Origin: Brevundimonas goettingensis
GTDB taxonomy: Bacteria > Pseudomonadota > Alphaproteobacteria > Caulobacterales > Caulobacteraceae
Direction: 5' to 3'
DNA: 64,000 nt
NCBI RefSeq assembly: GCF_017487405.1
Contig: NZ_CP062222.1
Coordinates: forward strand, 3,581,001-3,645,000
Numbering within the stretch: position 1 is the first letter of the stretch; each line of letters opens with the position of its first letter. A program made the position numbers and the translations under genes. A model generated the notes under the pieces. It did not search any database, was not told where the DNA came from, and saw only the letters and a program-made list of their open reading frames with translations. This document shows, piece by piece, positions 1-10,152 of this stretch.

Positions 1-1292
1 TCACCGACATCGTGGTGCTGGTCGTCGCGGCCGACGACGGCGTCATGCCGCAGACGATCGAAAGCATCCAGCACGCCAAGGCGGCCGGGGCTCCGATCAT
101 CGTGGCGGTCAACAAGATCGACAAGCCCGACGCCAACTCGCAAAAGGTCGTCAACGAGCTGCTGCAATACGAGGTCATCTCGGAAGCCCTGGGCGGCGAC
201 ACCCAGATCGTCGAGGTCTCGGCCAAGGCCAGGACCAACCTCGACGGCCTGATCGACGCCATCCTGCTGCAGGCCGAGGTCATGGACCTCAAGGCCGATC
301 CGGAACGTTCGGCCGAAGGCGTGGTCATCGAGGCCAAGCTGGACAAGGGCCGCGGCCCGGTCGCCACCGTCCTGGTCAAGCGCGGCACCCTGAAGCGCGG
401 CGACATCGTCGTCGCCGGCTCCGCCTGGGGCAAGGTCCGCGCCCTGCTCGACGAGCGCAACGCCCAGCTGACCGAGGCTGGTCCATCCGTCCCGGTCGAA
501 ATTCTGGGTCTGGACGAGGCTCCCTCGCCCGGCGAACCGCTCGCCGTCGTGGACTCCGAAGCCCGCGCCCGCGAGCTGACCGAGTACCGCGCCCGCGTTA
601 AGCGCGAGAAGGCGACCGGCGGCATCAACCAGGTCTCGCTGGCCGACATGATGTCCAAGCTGGGCTCCAAGAAAATCTCGGAACTGCCGGTCCTCATCAA
701 GTCTGACGTCCAGGGTTCGGGCGAGGCCATTCAGGGCTCGCTTGAGAAGATGGGCAACGACGAGGTCCGCGCCCGGGTCGTCTATTCCGGCGCCGGCGGT
801 ATCACCGAAAGCGACGTCACCCTGGCCAAGTCGGCCGGCGCCCCGATCCTCGGCTTCAACGTCCGCGCCTCGAAACAGGCGCGCGATCTGGCCGATCGTG
901 AGGGCGTCGAGATCCGCTACTATTCGATCATCTACGACCTGCTCGACGACATGAAGGGCGTGCTCTCGGGCATGCTGGCGCCGCTGCAACGGGAAACCTT
1001 CCTGGGCAACGCCGCCGTGCTTCAGGTCTTCGACATCTCCAAGACCGGCAAGATCGCCGGTTGCCGGGTGTCCGAAGGCGTGGTCCGCAAGGGCGCCAAG
1101 GTCCGGATCATCCGCGACGACGTCGTGGTTCTGGAACTGGGCACCCTGCAGACGCTCAAGCGCTTCAAGGACGAGGTCAACGAGGTCCCGTCGGGCCAGG
1201 AGTGCGGCATGCATTTCCAGGGCTTCCAGGACATCAAGGTCGGCGACTACATCGAGTGCTTCACCGTCGAAGAGATCAAGCGCACGCTCTAG
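1..1292 (+). CDS. infB: Translation initiation factor IF-2, C-terminal part (5' truncated by the window)
   Basis: GTPase that delivers initiator fMet-tRNA to the 30S subunit and promotes subunit joining in the cytoplasm. Reading frame 3 is open from the first base, so the gene begins outside the window; about 430 codons remain. The visible part starts inside the G domain just before [10 protein letters not shown], followed by the G4 motif NKID, then the beta-barrel domain II, linker domain III and the C-terminal fMet-tRNA-binding domain IV ending in EEIKRTL. The N-terminal region and P-loop are missing only because of the window edge. It is the usual neighbour of rbfA-truB-rpsO-pnp, but here three unrelated genes separate it from rbfA. 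Confidence 0.97.
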   Translation, partial: TDIVVLVVAADDGVMPQTIESIQHAKAAGAPIIVAVNKIDKPDANSQKVVNELLQYEVISEALGGDTQIVEVSAKARTNLDGLIDAILLQAEVMDLKADPERSAEGVVIEAKLDKGRGPVATVLVKRGTLKRGDIVVAGSAWGKVRALLDERNAQLTEAGPSVPVEILGLDEAPSPGEPLAVVDSEARARELTEYRARVKREKATGGINQVSLADMMSKLGSKKISELPVLIKSDVQGSGEAIQGSLEKMGNDEVRARVVYSGAGGITESDVTLAKSAGAPILGFNVRASKQARDLADREGVEIRYYSIIYDLLDDMKGVLSGMLAPLQRETFLGNAAVLQVFDISKTGKIAGCRVSEGVVRKGAKVRIIRDDVVVLELGTLQTLKRFKDEVNEVPSGQECGMHFQGFQDIKVGDYIECFTVEEIKRTL

Positions 1293-1295
1293 CAA

Positions 1296-1338
1296 GGGCG
1301 CTACCGCTCATCACGCGGTCGCTCGCTGCTTGAGCGCC
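1296..1338 (+). repeat. Hairpin-forming 3' intergenic repeat, copy 1
   Basis: Begins four bases after the infB stop. Terminal inverted arms GGGCGCT and AGCGCC flank a CG-rich centre and the shared block GCTGCTTGAGCGCC. The same element, in either orientation, occurs at 5021, 12675, 13446 and 28573. The inner stem is less regular in this copy. Confidence 0.75.
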
Positions 1339-1359
1339 GTGGCCGATCGGATCAACAAT

Positions 1360-1393
1360 GACCCGTCGTTCCATCAGGGGCGACGGGTCTTTG
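1360..1393 (+). terminator. Intrinsic terminator after infB
   Basis: A nine-base stem GACCCGTCG / CGACGGGTC with a 12-base loop is followed by TTTGCCTTGTTT. It would end transcription from infB before the three inserted genes, so rbfA probably needs its own promoter. Confidence 0.75.
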
Positions 1394-1443
1394 CCTTGTT
1401 TCACTGCCCCGCTTCCGCCGCATAGTCCGGGAATGAAGCCGTC

Positions 1444-1974
1444 ATGTACCGTACAGTGACCGCCCTTATTGCCTCCGCACTGGCGTTGTCCGCCCTCGCG
1501 ACGCCCGCGGCGGCGGGAACCAGCTATCTGGCCTATAATCCGTCGGACCGGATCACCACGGCCCTGACGCGGGGCGTGACGCTGGAGGTGCATCGTGGCC
1601 TGTTCGGCGCGGTGGCCATTCGCCGCATCATCTCGACCACCTCGCGCGGCTCGGCCGACATCCGCCGCGGCGGCCCCGATCAGGCCCGGCGCGCCCTGCC
1701 CGACTATGCCGGCGAGACCACGGTCTACACCATCCCATCCGACGGCGATGGCCGCCCCCTGGCCCGCGCCCTGTGCCCCGGGGCGGATGAGACCTATCTG
1801 GTCGTCGGTCTGGTGCGCGCCGTGCGGCCGCTGAAGATGCACGCCGTTGGGCGCTGGGCCGACGGTCAGTATCGCCATTGCGTCGAGCTGACCTACGACT
1901 ATCGCGGCGAATGGGCCCTGCCGCCGCGCAGCGGTTTCGGCGGCAGCGACAATCCCCTGCCCGAGCGGCCGTAA
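1444..1974 (+). CDS. Hypothetical exported protein, 176 aa
   Basis: I do not recognise a family. The first ~24 residues form a clear Sec signal peptide (basic start, hydrophobic stretch rich in Ala and Leu, then TPAAAG), so the mature protein is probably periplasmic. The mature part has two Cys residues (LCPGADE and YRHCVEL) that could form a disulfide, and a Pro/Gly-rich tail. It lies four bases upstream of the DUF2459-like gene, suggesting co-transcription. The ATG start is preceded by only a weak ribosome site. No catalytic motif is visible. Confidence 0.7.
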   Translation: MYRTVTALIASALALSALATPAAAGTSYLAYNPSDRITTALTRGVTLEVHRGLFGAVAIRRIISTTSRGSADIRRGGPDQARRALPDYAGETTVYTIPSDGDGRPLARALCPGADETYLVVGLVRAVRPLKMHAVGRWADGQYRHCVELTYDYRGEWALPPRSGFGGSDNPLPERP

Positions 1975-1978
1975 CGCC

Positions 1979-2692
1979 ATGGGGATCCGGGGGGCTCTTC
2001 TTGCAGGCATCGTCGGGGCGCTCGCCGCCCTGTGGACCTGGACCGCGCCGGGCGATCCGGCCCTGTGGCCGAAGGCCGCCGGTGACGAGGGCGTCCCACT
2101 CTATCTGCTCGATAACGGCTTCCACACCGACATGGTCGTCCCGCGCGCGGCGCTCGCGGCCCGGCCGGGGCCGCTGGCGGAGGCCGTCGCGACCCTCGGT
2201 CCGGGCGACTGGATCCTGATCGGCTGGGGGGATGCGAAATTCTATGTCGACCAGAGCCCGATCCAGTCGCGCCTGCCCGACGGCGCCCGCGCCTTCTTCC
2301 GCCCGGGCAATCCGTCCGTCCTGATGCTGCGACCAGAGACCCAGGCGCCCGAACAGGCCTTCCTGCCCGAAGGCCGTCGCCGGCTGGTCCTGTCACAGGC
2401 CGGGTTCGAGGCCATGGACCGTCGCATCGAGGCCAGCCTCGACCTGTCGACCGGAAAGGCGCGCGTCGCCGCGACCCGTCCGGGCGACCCGGTCCGCTTC
2501 TTCGCCAGCCGCGAGACCTTCTCGATCCTGCACCTGTGCAACCACTGGGCGGGCGAGGTCCTGAACGCCGCCGGTCTGCCGATCCGCCCGGTCCAGACCA
2601 TTCTCTCCGCCGAGATCGGGAATACCGCGGACCGGGCTGCGGATCGGGCTTCCGGCTCCGCTTTACAGACGGCGTCAACCGTCGCCAGATAG
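1979..2692 (+). CDS. TIGR02117 / DUF2459 family protein
   Basis: 237-aa protein with an N-terminal hydrophobic anchor or signal (residues ~3-22). It carries the family signatures LLDNGFHTDMVVP, GWGDAKFY and, near residue 180, LHLCNHWAGEVLNAAGLP. Their Asn, His, Asp and Cys residues resemble a Cys/His hydrolase site, but the function of the family is unknown; in other bacteria it is an envelope protein sometimes linked to urease or polymer-metabolism loci. It starts four bases after the preceding gene and ends four bases before the next, so the three inserted genes look like one short operon. Family call from remembered motifs. Confidence 0.75.
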   Translation: MGIRGALLAGIVGALAALWTWTAPGDPALWPKAAGDEGVPLYLLDNGFHTDMVVPRAALAARPGPLAEAVATLGPGDWILIGWGDAKFYVDQSPIQSRLPDGARAFFRPGNPSVLMLRPETQAPEQAFLPEGRRRLVLSQAGFEAMDRRIEASLDLSTGKARVAATRPGDPVRFFASRETFSILHLCNHWAGEVLNAAGLPIRPVQTILSAEIGNTADRAADRASGSALQTASTVAR

Positions 2693-2696
2693 GCGG

Positions 2697-3461
2697 ATGA
2701 ACCGCCTCCTCGCCATCGCCGCCCTGTCGCTTCTGGCCGCGACGGCCAGCTGCAAACGGCTGGAAAAGGCCGACAAGGCGCCGCCTGCCGCTGCCCCCGC
2801 CGCCGCGCCGGAAGTCACCGAAGCTCTGGATGCAAGGACGTTGGAGGGGTTGGGCTTCAAGGCGGCCTGGGGCGCTCCGGCGCCCGTGCGACGTCTCATG
2901 CCGGGCGCCTCGCGCAACGGCGCGGAGGTGATCTATGCCGATGGCAAACTGGTGTCTCTCGGCGGCGACCAGTTCGCCTTTGTGTCGCAGGGCAAGCTCA
3001 GTGACGCCGCCCATATCGACGCCGGCGCTCTCAGCATTCACTATCTCAAACGGACGGGCACGGGTTTCGAACGCCTCGGCGCCTGGCCGGAGTTCAGGGT
3101 GGACGGGACCTTCGGCGCACCGCCGGAGTGGACTCTGCGAACCGATTTGACGCCCGCGCCGGCCCTGCTCACCGAAGCCGGAGGCGTCTGGCAAGGCTAT
3201 GCCTGTTCGTGGTCGGGTCTGATCGAACTGACCCCCGAAAAACCCGTCGTGCGGGTCGAGAGCTTTCCGGTCGCCTATGACGATAGCGGCGCCAAGATGG
3301 ACGAAAGGGACGCCAGGGCCATGCAGGCCACAGTCCTTCCCGGAGACAAGGGCCGCAGTTTCGTCGTCCGCTATGCGGGCGATCGCAAGGCGGAAGTAAC
3401 CTACGCCCTGTTCGGCGACCGCTATGCGCCGACGACCAAGCCCGATCTGCTGACCTGCTGA
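2697..3461 (+). CDS. Hypothetical exported protein, possible lipoprotein, 254 aa
   Basis: The N-terminus is a signal peptide ending ATASC; Cys19 sits where a lipobox Cys would be, but the -3 residue is Thr, so lipidation is uncertain. An Ala/Pro-rich linker (about residues 25-40) follows, then a mixed beta-rich domain. Only three other Cys are present, one at the extreme C-terminus (LLTC). No family recognised. Last of three genes between infB and rbfA, starting four bases after the DUF2459-like gene with AGG four bases before the ATG. Confidence 0.68.
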   Translation: MNRLLAIAALSLLAATASCKRLEKADKAPPAAAPAAAPEVTEALDARTLEGLGFKAAWGAPAPVRRLMPGASRNGAEVIYADGKLVSLGGDQFAFVSQGKLSDAAHIDAGALSIHYLKRTGTGFERLGAWPEFRVDGTFGAPPEWTLRTDLTPAPALLTEAGGVWQGYACSWSGLIELTPEKPVVRVESFPVAYDDSGAKMDERDARAMQATVLPGDKGRSFVVRYAGDRKAEVTYALFGDRYAPTTKPDLLTC

Positions 3462-3564
3462 AAACTGGACTTTGGGGGCCGAGGGGCCTAGACCGCCCGA
3501 CTTCCCTTTTCGGAGGGCGCTTTCAGGCCGGGTCCGATCCCCGGCGAGCGACGAGGATCCCGCG

Positions 3565-4011
3565 ATGAGCAACCGCAAGCCCAAATTCTCCAACGCCGGT
3601 CCAACCCAGCGCCAGCTGCGCGCGGGCGAGCTGGTCCGTCACGCCCTGGTCGAGATCCTGCGTGAGGAGGAGATCCACGACGAGGCGCTCAAGGACGTCT
3701 CGATCACCGTCACCGAGGTGCGGCTGTCGCCCGACCTGAAACACGCCACCTGTTTCGTCGAGCCCCTGGGCGCTGGCGTGGACACGGCCCCGACGGCCGG
3801 CCATGAGAGCGAGATCATCAAGGCGCTGAACGCCCACGCCAAATTCCTGCGCGGCCAGCTGGGTCGCCATCTGGACATGAAGTTCACGCCCGACCTGCGC
3901 TTCCGCCACGACGAGAGCTTCGACGCCGCCAGCCGTATCGACCGCCTGTTCGACGACCCCCGCGTCCGCGCCGACCTGCAGGCCGGACGTGACGAGGCAG
4001 ACGAAGACTGA
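3565..4011 (+). CDS. rbfA: 30S ribosome-binding factor A
   Basis: Assembly factor that binds the 30S subunit and aids maturation of the 16S rRNA 5' end, especially in the cold. 148 aa with a single KH-like fold: helix 1 RAGELVRHALVEILREEE, the strand ITVTEVRLSPDLKHATCFVEPL, and the C-terminal FTPDLRFRHDESFDAASRIDRL typical of RbfA. The start is placed at the ATG preceded by GAGGAT; an upstream in-frame start at 3472 would add 31 low-complexity residues and is disfavoured. A 43-base gap separates it from truB. Confidence 0.95.
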   Translation: MSNRKPKFSNAGPTQRQLRAGELVRHALVEILREEEIHDEALKDVSITVTEVRLSPDLKHATCFVEPLGAGVDTAPTAGHESEIIKALNAHAKFLRGQLGRHLDMKFTPDLRFRHDESFDAASRIDRLFDDPRVRADLQAGRDEADED

Positions 4012-4054
4012 TGGGTCGGCCTCAAGCCAAGCAACACGCGACAGGCCCGGCATA

Positions 4055-4987
4055 ATGGGCCGTCGCAAGAAGGGCGAGGTCGTCAACGGCTGGGTCTGCC
4101 TGGATAAGCCGTTCGAAATGGGTTCGACCGACGCGGTGTCGAAGATCCGCCGGCTGTTCAACGCCCAGAAGGCGGGACACGCCGGAACGCTGGACCCCCT
4201 GGCCTCGGGCATCCTGCCCATCGCGCTCGGCGAAGCGACCAAGACCGTGCCCTTCATGATGGAGGCGGAGAAGATCTATCGCTTCACCGTCCACTGGGGC
4301 ATCTCGACCGACAGCATCGACCGCGAGGGCGAGATCATCGGTCGGTCCGACGTCCGTCCGTCGCTGGAGGCGGTCAAGGCGGCCCTGCCGGCCTTCGTCG
4401 GCGAGATTGACCAGACCCCGCCGCGCTTCTCCGCCATCAAGGTCGACGGCCAGCGCGCCTATGACCTGGCCCGCGACGGCGCCGAGTTCGAACTGGCCAG
4501 CCGCAAGGTGGTGATCCACGAGGCCGAGGTCACCGACATGCCGGGCGCCGACCATACGGAGATAACCATACGCACGGGCAAGGGCGTCTATGTCCGCTCT
4601 CTGGCGCGCGATCTGGCCCTGGCCCTGGGCGCCGAGGGGCATGTCTCGGCCCTGCGGCGCGAGCAGGTGGGGCCGTTTTCGGTCGAGAACGCCGTCACAC
4701 TGGATTTCCTGACCGATCTGGTGCATAGGGACGCCGCCTTTGAAGGCCTGCTGCCCGTAGCGACCGCCCTGGACGACATCCCGGAGTTGGCCGTTACGGA
4801 ACAGGACGCCTTCTCGCTTCGTCAGGGACGACCGATCGTTCTGCTCCCCCGACAGGTCGAAACGCTCAAGAGCCGCCTTAGGGACGGCGACCGAACCGTT
4901 TCAGCCTTTCACGGACAGACCCTCGTCGCTCTCGGTCAGTTGCGGGCCGGCCGGCTAGAACCCGACCGCGTATTTAACCTGTCCTGA
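4055..4987 (+). CDS. truB: tRNA pseudouridine(55) synthase
   Basis: Makes pseudouridine 55 in the T-loop of tRNAs. 310 aa. The N-terminal catalytic domain contains [11 protein letters not shown], the family motif [12 protein letters not shown] with the nucleophilic Asp, then YDLARDG and the [13 protein letters not shown] segment; the last ~70 residues form a PUA-like RNA-binding domain. The chosen ATG begins MGRRKKGE; an earlier start at 3989 would overlap rbfA by 23 bases and has no better ribosome site. No terminator follows; an intergenic repeat element separates it from rpsO. Confidence 0.96.
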   Translation: MGRRKKGEVVNGWVCLDKPFEMGSTDAVSKIRRLFNAQKAGHAGTLDPLASGILPIALGEATKTVPFMMEAEKIYRFTVHWGISTDSIDREGEIIGRSDVRPSLEAVKAALPAFVGEIDQTPPRFSAIKVDGQRAYDLARDGAEFELASRKVVIHEAEVTDMPGADHTEITIRTGKGVYVRSLARDLALALGAEGHVSALRREQVGPFSVENAVTLDFLTDLVHRDAAFEGLLPVATALDDIPELAVTEQDAFSLRQGRPIVLLPRQVETLKSRLRDGDRTVSAFHGQTLVALGQLRAGRLEPDRVFNLS

Positions 4988-5020
4988 CGCACCCCCCAAA
5001 AGGGACCGAAGGGACACTCC

Positions 5021-5062
5021 GGCGCTCAAGCAGCGAGGCTCCGCGAGCCGAGCGTTAGCGCC
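5021..5062 (-). repeat. Hairpin-forming 3' intergenic repeat, copy 2
   Basis: Reverse-orientation copy between truB and rpsO. Outer arms are GGCGCT and AGCGCC; the inner stem is GGCTC-cgc-GAGCC. In copy 5 the equivalent inner stem is GCGAC-gcg-GTCGC, so both sides of the stem have changed together. Confidence 0.8.
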
Positions 5063-5081
5063 TACAAAAATGGAGAACACG

Positions 5082-5351
5082 ATGTCGATCACTGCTGAAC
5101 GCAAGAACGAAGTCATCGCCGACAACGCCCGCTCCGCCGGCGACACCGGCTCGGCCGAGGTTCAGGTCGCGATCCTGTCGGAACGCATCGCCAACCTCAC
5201 CGAACACTTCAAGACCCACAAGAAGGACAACCACTCGCGCCGCGGCCTGCTCAAGATGGTCTCGCAGCGTCGTCGCCTTCTTGACCACCTGACCAAGGTC
5301 GACAAGGAGCGTTACACCGCTCTGATCACCAAGCTGGGCCTGCGCCGCTAA
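5082..5351 (+). CDS. rpsO: 30S ribosomal protein S15
   Basis: 89-aa primary rRNA-binding protein of the small subunit, binding the central domain of 16S rRNA; in many bacteria it also represses its own mRNA. Helical S15 fold visible: [36 protein letters not shown] and [10 protein letters not shown]. The ATG at 5082 is chosen because GGAG lies six bases upstream; the in-frame ATG at 5070 itself overlaps that ribosome site. Followed by a strong terminator, so pnp is probably also transcribed from its own promoter. Confidence 0.98.
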   Translation: MSITAERKNEVIADNARSAGDTGSAEVQVAILSERIANLTEHFKTHKKDNHSRRGLLKMVSQRRRLLDHLTKVDKERYTALITKLGLRR

Positions 5352-5374
5352 GCGCTCCCGGCGACAACGGTTTC

Positions 5375-5403
5375 GAGGCGCGGGCCATGTCCGCGCCTCT
5401 TTC
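5375..5403 (+). terminator. Intrinsic terminator after rpsO
   Basis: Perfect nine-base stem GAGGCGCGG / CCGCGCCTC with a seven-base loop, followed by TTTCC. It lies in the 238-base rpsO-pnp gap, where many bacteria have an RNase III processing hairpin. Confidence 0.8.
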
Positions 5404-5589
5404 CGTACCTAGAGACCGGCGCGCCGCCGGACGTACGGCGCAGACGCGAGGGCCAGGATCGGTCCTCTTTACTCCCGACCGATCGCCATGGGGCGGCCGG
5501 TCCATGGACCGAAGGACTGAACGCCCGACGCTCCACCCATTGATGGGACCCCGGCCGGAATACGCCGCCCGGGATACGAAAGACGAAAC

Positions 5590-7824
5590 ATGTTCGATAT
5601 CAAACGCAAGACGATCGACTGGGCCGGCCGCCCGCTGACCCTGGAAACGGGCCGCATCGCCCGCCAGGCCGACGGCGCCGTTCTGGCCACCTACGGCGAG
5701 ACCGTCGTCCTCGCCACCGTCGTCTACGGTCGCGCGCCCAAGCCGGGCCTGGACTTCTTCCCGCTGACCGTGAACTACCAGGAAAAGACCTTCGCCGCCG
5801 GCAAGATCCCGGGTGGCTACTTCAAGCGTGAAGGCCGTCCGACCGAGAAGGAGACCCTGGTCTCCCGCCTGATCGACCGTCCGATCCGCCCGCTGTTCGT
5901 CAAGGGCTTCAAGAACGAGACCCAGGTCGTCGTCACCGTCCTGCAGCACGATCTGGAAAACGATCCCGACGTCCTGGCCATGGTCGCCACCTCGGCCGCC
6001 CTGACCATCTCGGGCGTGCCCTTCATGGGTCCCATCGCGGCCGCCCGCGTCGGTTACATCGACGGTGAGCTGGTCCTGAATCCGACCATCGACCAACTGC
6101 CCGACTCGCAGCTCGACCTCGTCGTCGCCGGCACCGCCGACGCCCTGATGATGGTGGAATCGGAAGCCAAGGAACTGTCGGAAGACACCTTCCTGGAAGC
6201 CCTGATGTTCGCCCAGCGCGGCATGCAGCCGGTCATTGAAGCGATCATCGAACTGGCCGAACACGCCGCCAAGGAGCCCTTCGACTTCCAGGCCGAAGAC
6301 CACTCGGACGTCGTGACCTCGATCCAGTCGCTGGTCGGCGAGGATATCAAGGCCGCCTACACCCACCCCGGCAAGCATGCCCGTCATGAAGCCGTCGGCG
6401 CCGCCAAGAAGAAGGCCTCGGCCGCTCTGGTGAAGACCGAAGAGAACCCGGACGGCGTTGAGTCGGCCAAGTTCGCCACCGCCTTCAAGGAATGCGAAGC
6501 CCACGTCCTGCGTCGCGACATCATCGACAACGCCCACCGCGTTGACGGCCGCGCCCTCGACAAGGTCCGTTCGATCGTTTCGGAAGTCGGCATCCTGCCG
6601 CGCACCCACGGTTCGGCCCTGTTCACTCGTGGTGAAACCCAGGCCATCGTCGTCGCCACCCTCGGCACCGGCGAGGACGAGCAGTACATCGACGCCCTGA
6701 CCGGGACGTACAAAGAGAAGTTCCTGCTGCACTACAACTTCCCTCCCTATTCGGTCGGTGAAACCGGTCGTATGGGCGGCGCCGGCCGTCGCGAAATCGG
6801 TCACGGCAAGCTGGCCTGGCGGGCGATCCGTCCGATGCTGCCGTCGGCGGAAGACTTCCCCTACACCATCCGTCTGGTCTCCGAGATCACCGAGTCCAAC
6901 GGCTCGTCCTCGATGGCCACGGTCTGCGGTTCGTCGCTGGCCCTGATGGACGCCGGCGTGCCCCTGAAGAAGCCCGTCTCGGGCATCGCCATGGGTCTGA
7001 TCCTGGAGCCGTCGGGCGAGTTCGCCATCCTGTCGGACATCCTGGGTGATGAAGATCACCTCGGCGACATGGACTTCAAGGTCGCCGGCACCCGTGACGG
7101 CATCACCTCGCTGCAGATGGACATCAAGGTCGCCGGCATCACCGAAGAGATCATGAAGAAGGCCATCGCCCAAGCTTCGGCCGGCCGCCTTCACATCCTC
7201 GACGAGATGGACAAGGCCATCGACGGCGCCCGCACCGAGCTGGGTGAGTTCGCTCCGAAGATCGAGTCCATCAAGGTCCCGGTCGACAAGATCCGCGACA
7301 TCATCGGCACCGGCGGCAAGATCATCCGCGAGATCGTCGAAAAGACCGGCGCCAAGGTCAACATCGAGGACGACGGCACCGTCAAGATCGCCGCTTCGGA
7401 CCAGGAGAAGATCGACGCCGCCAAGAACTGGATCTCGTCGATCGTCTCCGAGCCCGAGCCCGGCATGATCTACTCCGGCAAGGTCGTGAAGGTCGTCGAC
7501 TTCGGCGCCTTCGTGAACTTCTTCGGCGCCAAGGACGGTCTGGTCCACGTGTCGCAGATCGCTCTGGAACGCGTCGCCAACCCGGCCGACGTCCTGTCCG
7601 AGGGTCAAGAGGTCAAGGTCAAGTTCCTGGGCTTCGACGATCGCGGCAAGACCAAGCTGTCGATGAAGGTCGTCGATCAGGAAACCGGTGAGGACATCAC
7701 CGACAAGATCAATGCCGAGCGCGCCGAGCGCGGTGAAGCCCCGCTGACCGAAGACACCGGCGGCGGCGGCAAGAAGCGCGAAGGCGGCGGCGAAGGCCGC
7801 GGTCGTCGCCCCCGTCGTGACTAG
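5590..7824 (+). CDS. pnp: Polyribonucleotide nucleotidyltransferase (PNPase)
   Basis: Phosphorolytic 3'-5' exoribonuclease of the RNA degradosome; also polymerises NDPs. 744 aa, close to normal length. First RNase PH domain about 10-140 ([35 protein letters not shown]), all-helical linker about 240-310, second RNase PH domain about 325-540 ([24 protein letters not shown]). KH domain about 555-615 with GTGG in [10 protein letters not shown], then the S1 domain about 620-690 ([18 protein letters not shown]). A Gly/Arg-rich tail ([11 protein letters not shown]) follows, seen in alphaproteobacterial PNPase where the C-terminus contacts RNase E. No strong Shine-Dalgarno before the ATG. Confidence 0.98.
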   Translation: MFDIKRKTIDWAGRPLTLETGRIARQADGAVLATYGETVVLATVVYGRAPKPGLDFFPLTVNYQEKTFAAGKIPGGYFKREGRPTEKETLVSRLIDRPIRPLFVKGFKNETQVVVTVLQHDLENDPDVLAMVATSAALTISGVPFMGPIAAARVGYIDGELVLNPTIDQLPDSQLDLVVAGTADALMMVESEAKELSEDTFLEALMFAQRGMQPVIEAIIELAEHAAKEPFDFQAEDHSDVVTSIQSLVGEDIKAAYTHPGKHARHEAVGAAKKKASAALVKTEENPDGVESAKFATAFKECEAHVLRRDIIDNAHRVDGRALDKVRSIVSEVGILPRTHGSALFTRGETQAIVVATLGTGEDEQYIDALTGTYKEKFLLHYNFPPYSVGETGRMGGAGRREIGHGKLAWRAIRPMLPSAEDFPYTIRLVSEITESNGSSSMATVCGSSLALMDAGVPLKKPVSGIAMGLILEPSGEFAILSDILGDEDHLGDMDFKVAGTRDGITSLQMDIKVAGITEEIMKKAIAQASAGRLHILDEMDKAIDGARTELGEFAPKIESIKVPVDKIRDIIGTGGKIIREIVEKTGAKVNIEDDGTVKIAASDQEKIDAAKNWISSIVSEPEPGMIYSGKVVKVVDFGAFVNFFGAKDGLVHVSQIALERVANPADVLSEGQEVKVKFLGFDDRGKTKLSMKVVDQETGEDITDKINAERAERGEAPLTEDTGGGGKKREGGGEGRGRRPRRD

Positions 7825-7867
7825 GACTGGCGCGACCAGTCGACGGCGTTACTGCTGAAATGATCGG

Positions 7868-7895
7868 GGCCCCGCTGGCAACAGCGGGGCCTTTG
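7868..7895 (+). terminator. Intrinsic terminator after pnp
   Basis: Ten-base perfect stem GGCCCCGCTG / CAGCGGGGCC with a GCAA tetraloop, followed by TTTG. A smaller hairpin GACTGG-cgcga-CCAGTC lies just upstream at 7825-7841. Confidence 0.85.
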
Positions 7896-7945
7896 TCGTT
7901 CGGGGATACGATTGCAGGCCGCGACCTTCTGACGCAAACAGGGCC

Positions 7946-9601
7946 ATGACCTCTCCCGAGCCCCAGACCTTCAGTCCGCTGGAAAAGCGGGTGACCCTGA
8001 TCGCCCTGATGATCGTCTTCCTGCTGTCGGCGCTGGACCAGACGATCGTCTCCACGGCCATGCCGAGGATCGTGGCCCAGCTGTCGGGGCTGGACCTCTA
8101 TCCCTGGGTGACCACGGCCTATCTGCTGGCGTCGACGGTGATGGTGCCGATCTACGGCAAGCTGTCGGACATCTATGGGCGCAAGCCGATCCTCGTCATC
8201 GGCATCAGCCTGTTCATGGCCGGTTCGATGCTGTGCGGCCTGTCGGGCGAGTTCGGCGCCCTGCCGCTGCTGGGCGGCGGCATGACCCAGCTGATCGTCT
8301 TCCGCGCCATCCAGGGGCTGGGCGGCGCCGCCCTGATCACCTCCGCCTTCGCCGTCATCGCCGACCTCTATCCGCCGCGCGAACGGGCCAAGCTCGGCGG
8401 GCTGTTCGGCTCGACCTTCGGTCTGGCCAGCGTCATCGGCCCGTTGATCGGCGGCTTCTTCACCGACCTGCCGACGGCGCATCTGTTCGGCTATGACGTC
8501 GCCGGCTGGCGCTGGGTCTTCTACATCAACCTGCCGCTGGCGGGTCTGGCCCTGTTCATGATCCTGGTCGAGATGCCGCGGCTGACACACCGGACGGGCG
8601 GCAAGATCGACTTCGCCGGGGCGGCCCTTCTGCTGACCACCTTCGTGCCCTTCCTGCTGGCGCTCAGCTGGGGCGGGACGGCGGGGTGGAGCGCGCCGCA
8701 TATCCTGGGCCTCTTCGCCCTGGCGGCCGTGTCCCTGATCGCCTTCCTGCTGGTCGAGGCCCGGGTCGCCAATCCGATCATCTCGCTGAGCCTGTTCCGC
8801 AACCGCACCTTCGCCACGGGCAATCTGTCGGCCTTCCTGATGTTCATGGCCTTCATGGGCATGGTGTCCTTCCTGCCCCTCTATATGCAGCTCGGCCTCG
8901 GCCTGCCGGCGACGACCAGCGGTCTGGCCATGATGCCCCTGACGGTCGGTCTGATCATGGCCGCGACGGCCTCGGGCTTCCTCGTCAACAAGCTCGGCCG
9001 CTACAAGCTGGTGATGGTCGGGGGCGCGGCCCTGACGACGCTCGCGGCCTTTCTCCTGTCGCAGACGCCGTCGGACGCGGGCCTGTTCGACCTGATGTGG
9101 CGGGTTACCCTTCTGGGTCTCGGCCTCGGTCCGGCCCAGAGCGTCTTCAACCTGGCCACCCAGAACGCCGTGCCGCGCGAGCAGCTGGGGGTGGCGACCA
9201 GCGCTGGACAGTTCTTCCGTCAGGTGGGCTCCACGGTCGGGGTCGCCGTCTTCGGCGCGGTCCTGACCCACAATCTGGCGGCGCCCATGACCCATCGGGT
9301 CTCCGCCGACCCGACCGCACAGGTCCGCACCCTGTCGCTGGCCGATCTGGAGAAACTGGCCCTCTCCAGCCGGGCTCAGGCCGAGCCGGGAGCCCCGACC
9401 GTAGCCGCCGTCGACCCGGCGGTGCGCGAGACGGTCACTTCGGCCATCCTCGGCGTCATCTTCGCGGGCTTCATCGTCTGTCTGCTGGGCTTTACGGCAA
9501 CCCTGCTGGTGCCCGACCTGCCGCTGACGCCGCGACCGAAGCCGGTCGACGTCCATACCCTGGGCGAGGCGCCTGGAGAGCCGCCGGCCGACCCGGCATA
9601 G
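7946..9601 (+). CDS. MFS multidrug efflux transporter, DHA2 (EmrB/QacA-like) type
   Basis: Inner-membrane drug:proton antiporter, 551 aa, long enough for the 14-helix DHA2 architecture. Motif D1 [13 protein letters not shown] follows helix 1, motif [12 protein letters not shown] lies between helices 2 and 3, and an antiporter-type motif C ([19 protein letters not shown]) is in helix 5. A ~70-residue soluble region (about 455-500) precedes the last helix. It is a single gene with no membrane-fusion partner or TetR/MarR repressor nearby, so the substrate cannot be predicted. Convergent with the small lipoprotein gene at 9642. Confidence 0.9.
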   Translation: MTSPEPQTFSPLEKRVTLIALMIVFLLSALDQTIVSTAMPRIVAQLSGLDLYPWVTTAYLLASTVMVPIYGKLSDIYGRKPILVIGISLFMAGSMLCGLSGEFGALPLLGGGMTQLIVFRAIQGLGGAALITSAFAVIADLYPPRERAKLGGLFGSTFGLASVIGPLIGGFFTDLPTAHLFGYDVAGWRWVFYINLPLAGLALFMILVEMPRLTHRTGGKIDFAGAALLLTTFVPFLLALSWGGTAGWSAPHILGLFALAAVSLIAFLLVEARVANPIISLSLFRNRTFATGNLSAFLMFMAFMGMVSFLPLYMQLGLGLPATTSGLAMMPLTVGLIMAATASGFLVNKLGRYKLVMVGGAALTTLAAFLLSQTPSDAGLFDLMWRVTLLGLGLGPAQSVFNLATQNAVPREQLGVATSAGQFFRQVGSTVGVAVFGAVLTHNLAAPMTHRVSADPTAQVRTLSLADLEKLALSSRAQAEPGAPTVAAVDPAVRETVTSAILGVIFAGFIVCLLGFTATLLVPDLPLTPRPKPVDVHTLGEAPGEPPADPA

Positions 9602-9641
9602 AGAGAGCCACCGGCCGATCCCGCCGAGGTGGTTTAAGGAA

Positions 9642-10040
9642 TCAGGCCGCGCATTCGGCCGGCTTCGTTTCGCCCGGGCCATACATGGCGCAGGACCGGT
9701 CGATCTCACCCTGGATGGCGGCGCACTCGTTCTGGGCGTTGCACGGCGGATGGGTCGCCGGGCTGACTGCGATGCAGCGCTGGACCAGCTTCGCAGAGGC
9801 GGCCGCCCCGATGTCCTCGGCGCAGCTCTTGACCGGCGTCGGCACAACCGAATCGGTGATCGTCGCCTCGGCCTCTTCCTGGGGTGGGGCATCCTCGGGC
9901 ATCACGGGCGTCTGGGCCGGCGCGGAGGCGACCTCGGCCGTCTTTTCCGGAGCAGGCTCGCCGCAGGCCGACAGCAGGGGCGTGGCCAGCAGCAGGGCCG
10001 CCGACAGCATCGCCAGAGAAGCCAGTCCACGCATCGGCAC
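9642..10040 (-). CDS. Hypothetical small lipoprotein
   Basis: 132 aa. A signal peptide ends at the lipobox LLSAC, so the protein should be lipidated at Cys25. An acidic Ala/Pro/Glu-rich linker follows (about residues 28-65), then a compact C-terminal part with six Cys (KSCAED, RCIAV, PPCNAQNECAA, RSCAMYG) plus one near the end, suggesting a disulfide-stabilised small domain. No family recognised. It lies downstream of rph on the same strand but a stem-loop and 112 bases separate them. Confidence 0.7.
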   Translation of the reverse strand: MPMRGLASLAMLSAALLLATPLLSACGEPAPEKTAEVASAPAQTPVMPEDAPPQEEAEATITDSVVPTPVKSCAEDIGAAASAKLVQRCIAVSPATHPPCNAQNECAAIQGEIDRSCAMYGPGETKPAECAA

Positions 10041-10070
10041 GCCTCCACAACAGGGTCACGGTCAGGGGAA

Positions 10071-10099
10071 CGGCGCGGACGATGCATCGATCCGCGCCG
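10071..10099 (-). terminator. Stem-loop downstream of rph, weak terminator
   Basis: Nine-base perfect stem CGGCGCGGA / TCCGCGCCG around a self-complementary loop (CGATGCATCG). Read on the minus strand it is followed by TTCCCC, a poor T-tract. It may end the rph message. Confidence 0.5.
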
Positions 10100-10152
10100 C
10101 TCGGCTAGTCCCTTCCAAAGCCCGCGTTTCGCGCGAAGCGATCGTGGCCTGA

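Noticed and set aside
5326..7608. 760-codon open frame antisense to pnp
   Set aside because: It mirrors PNPase codon bias in a GC-rich genome and has no recognisable domain; the plus strand is clearly PNPase.
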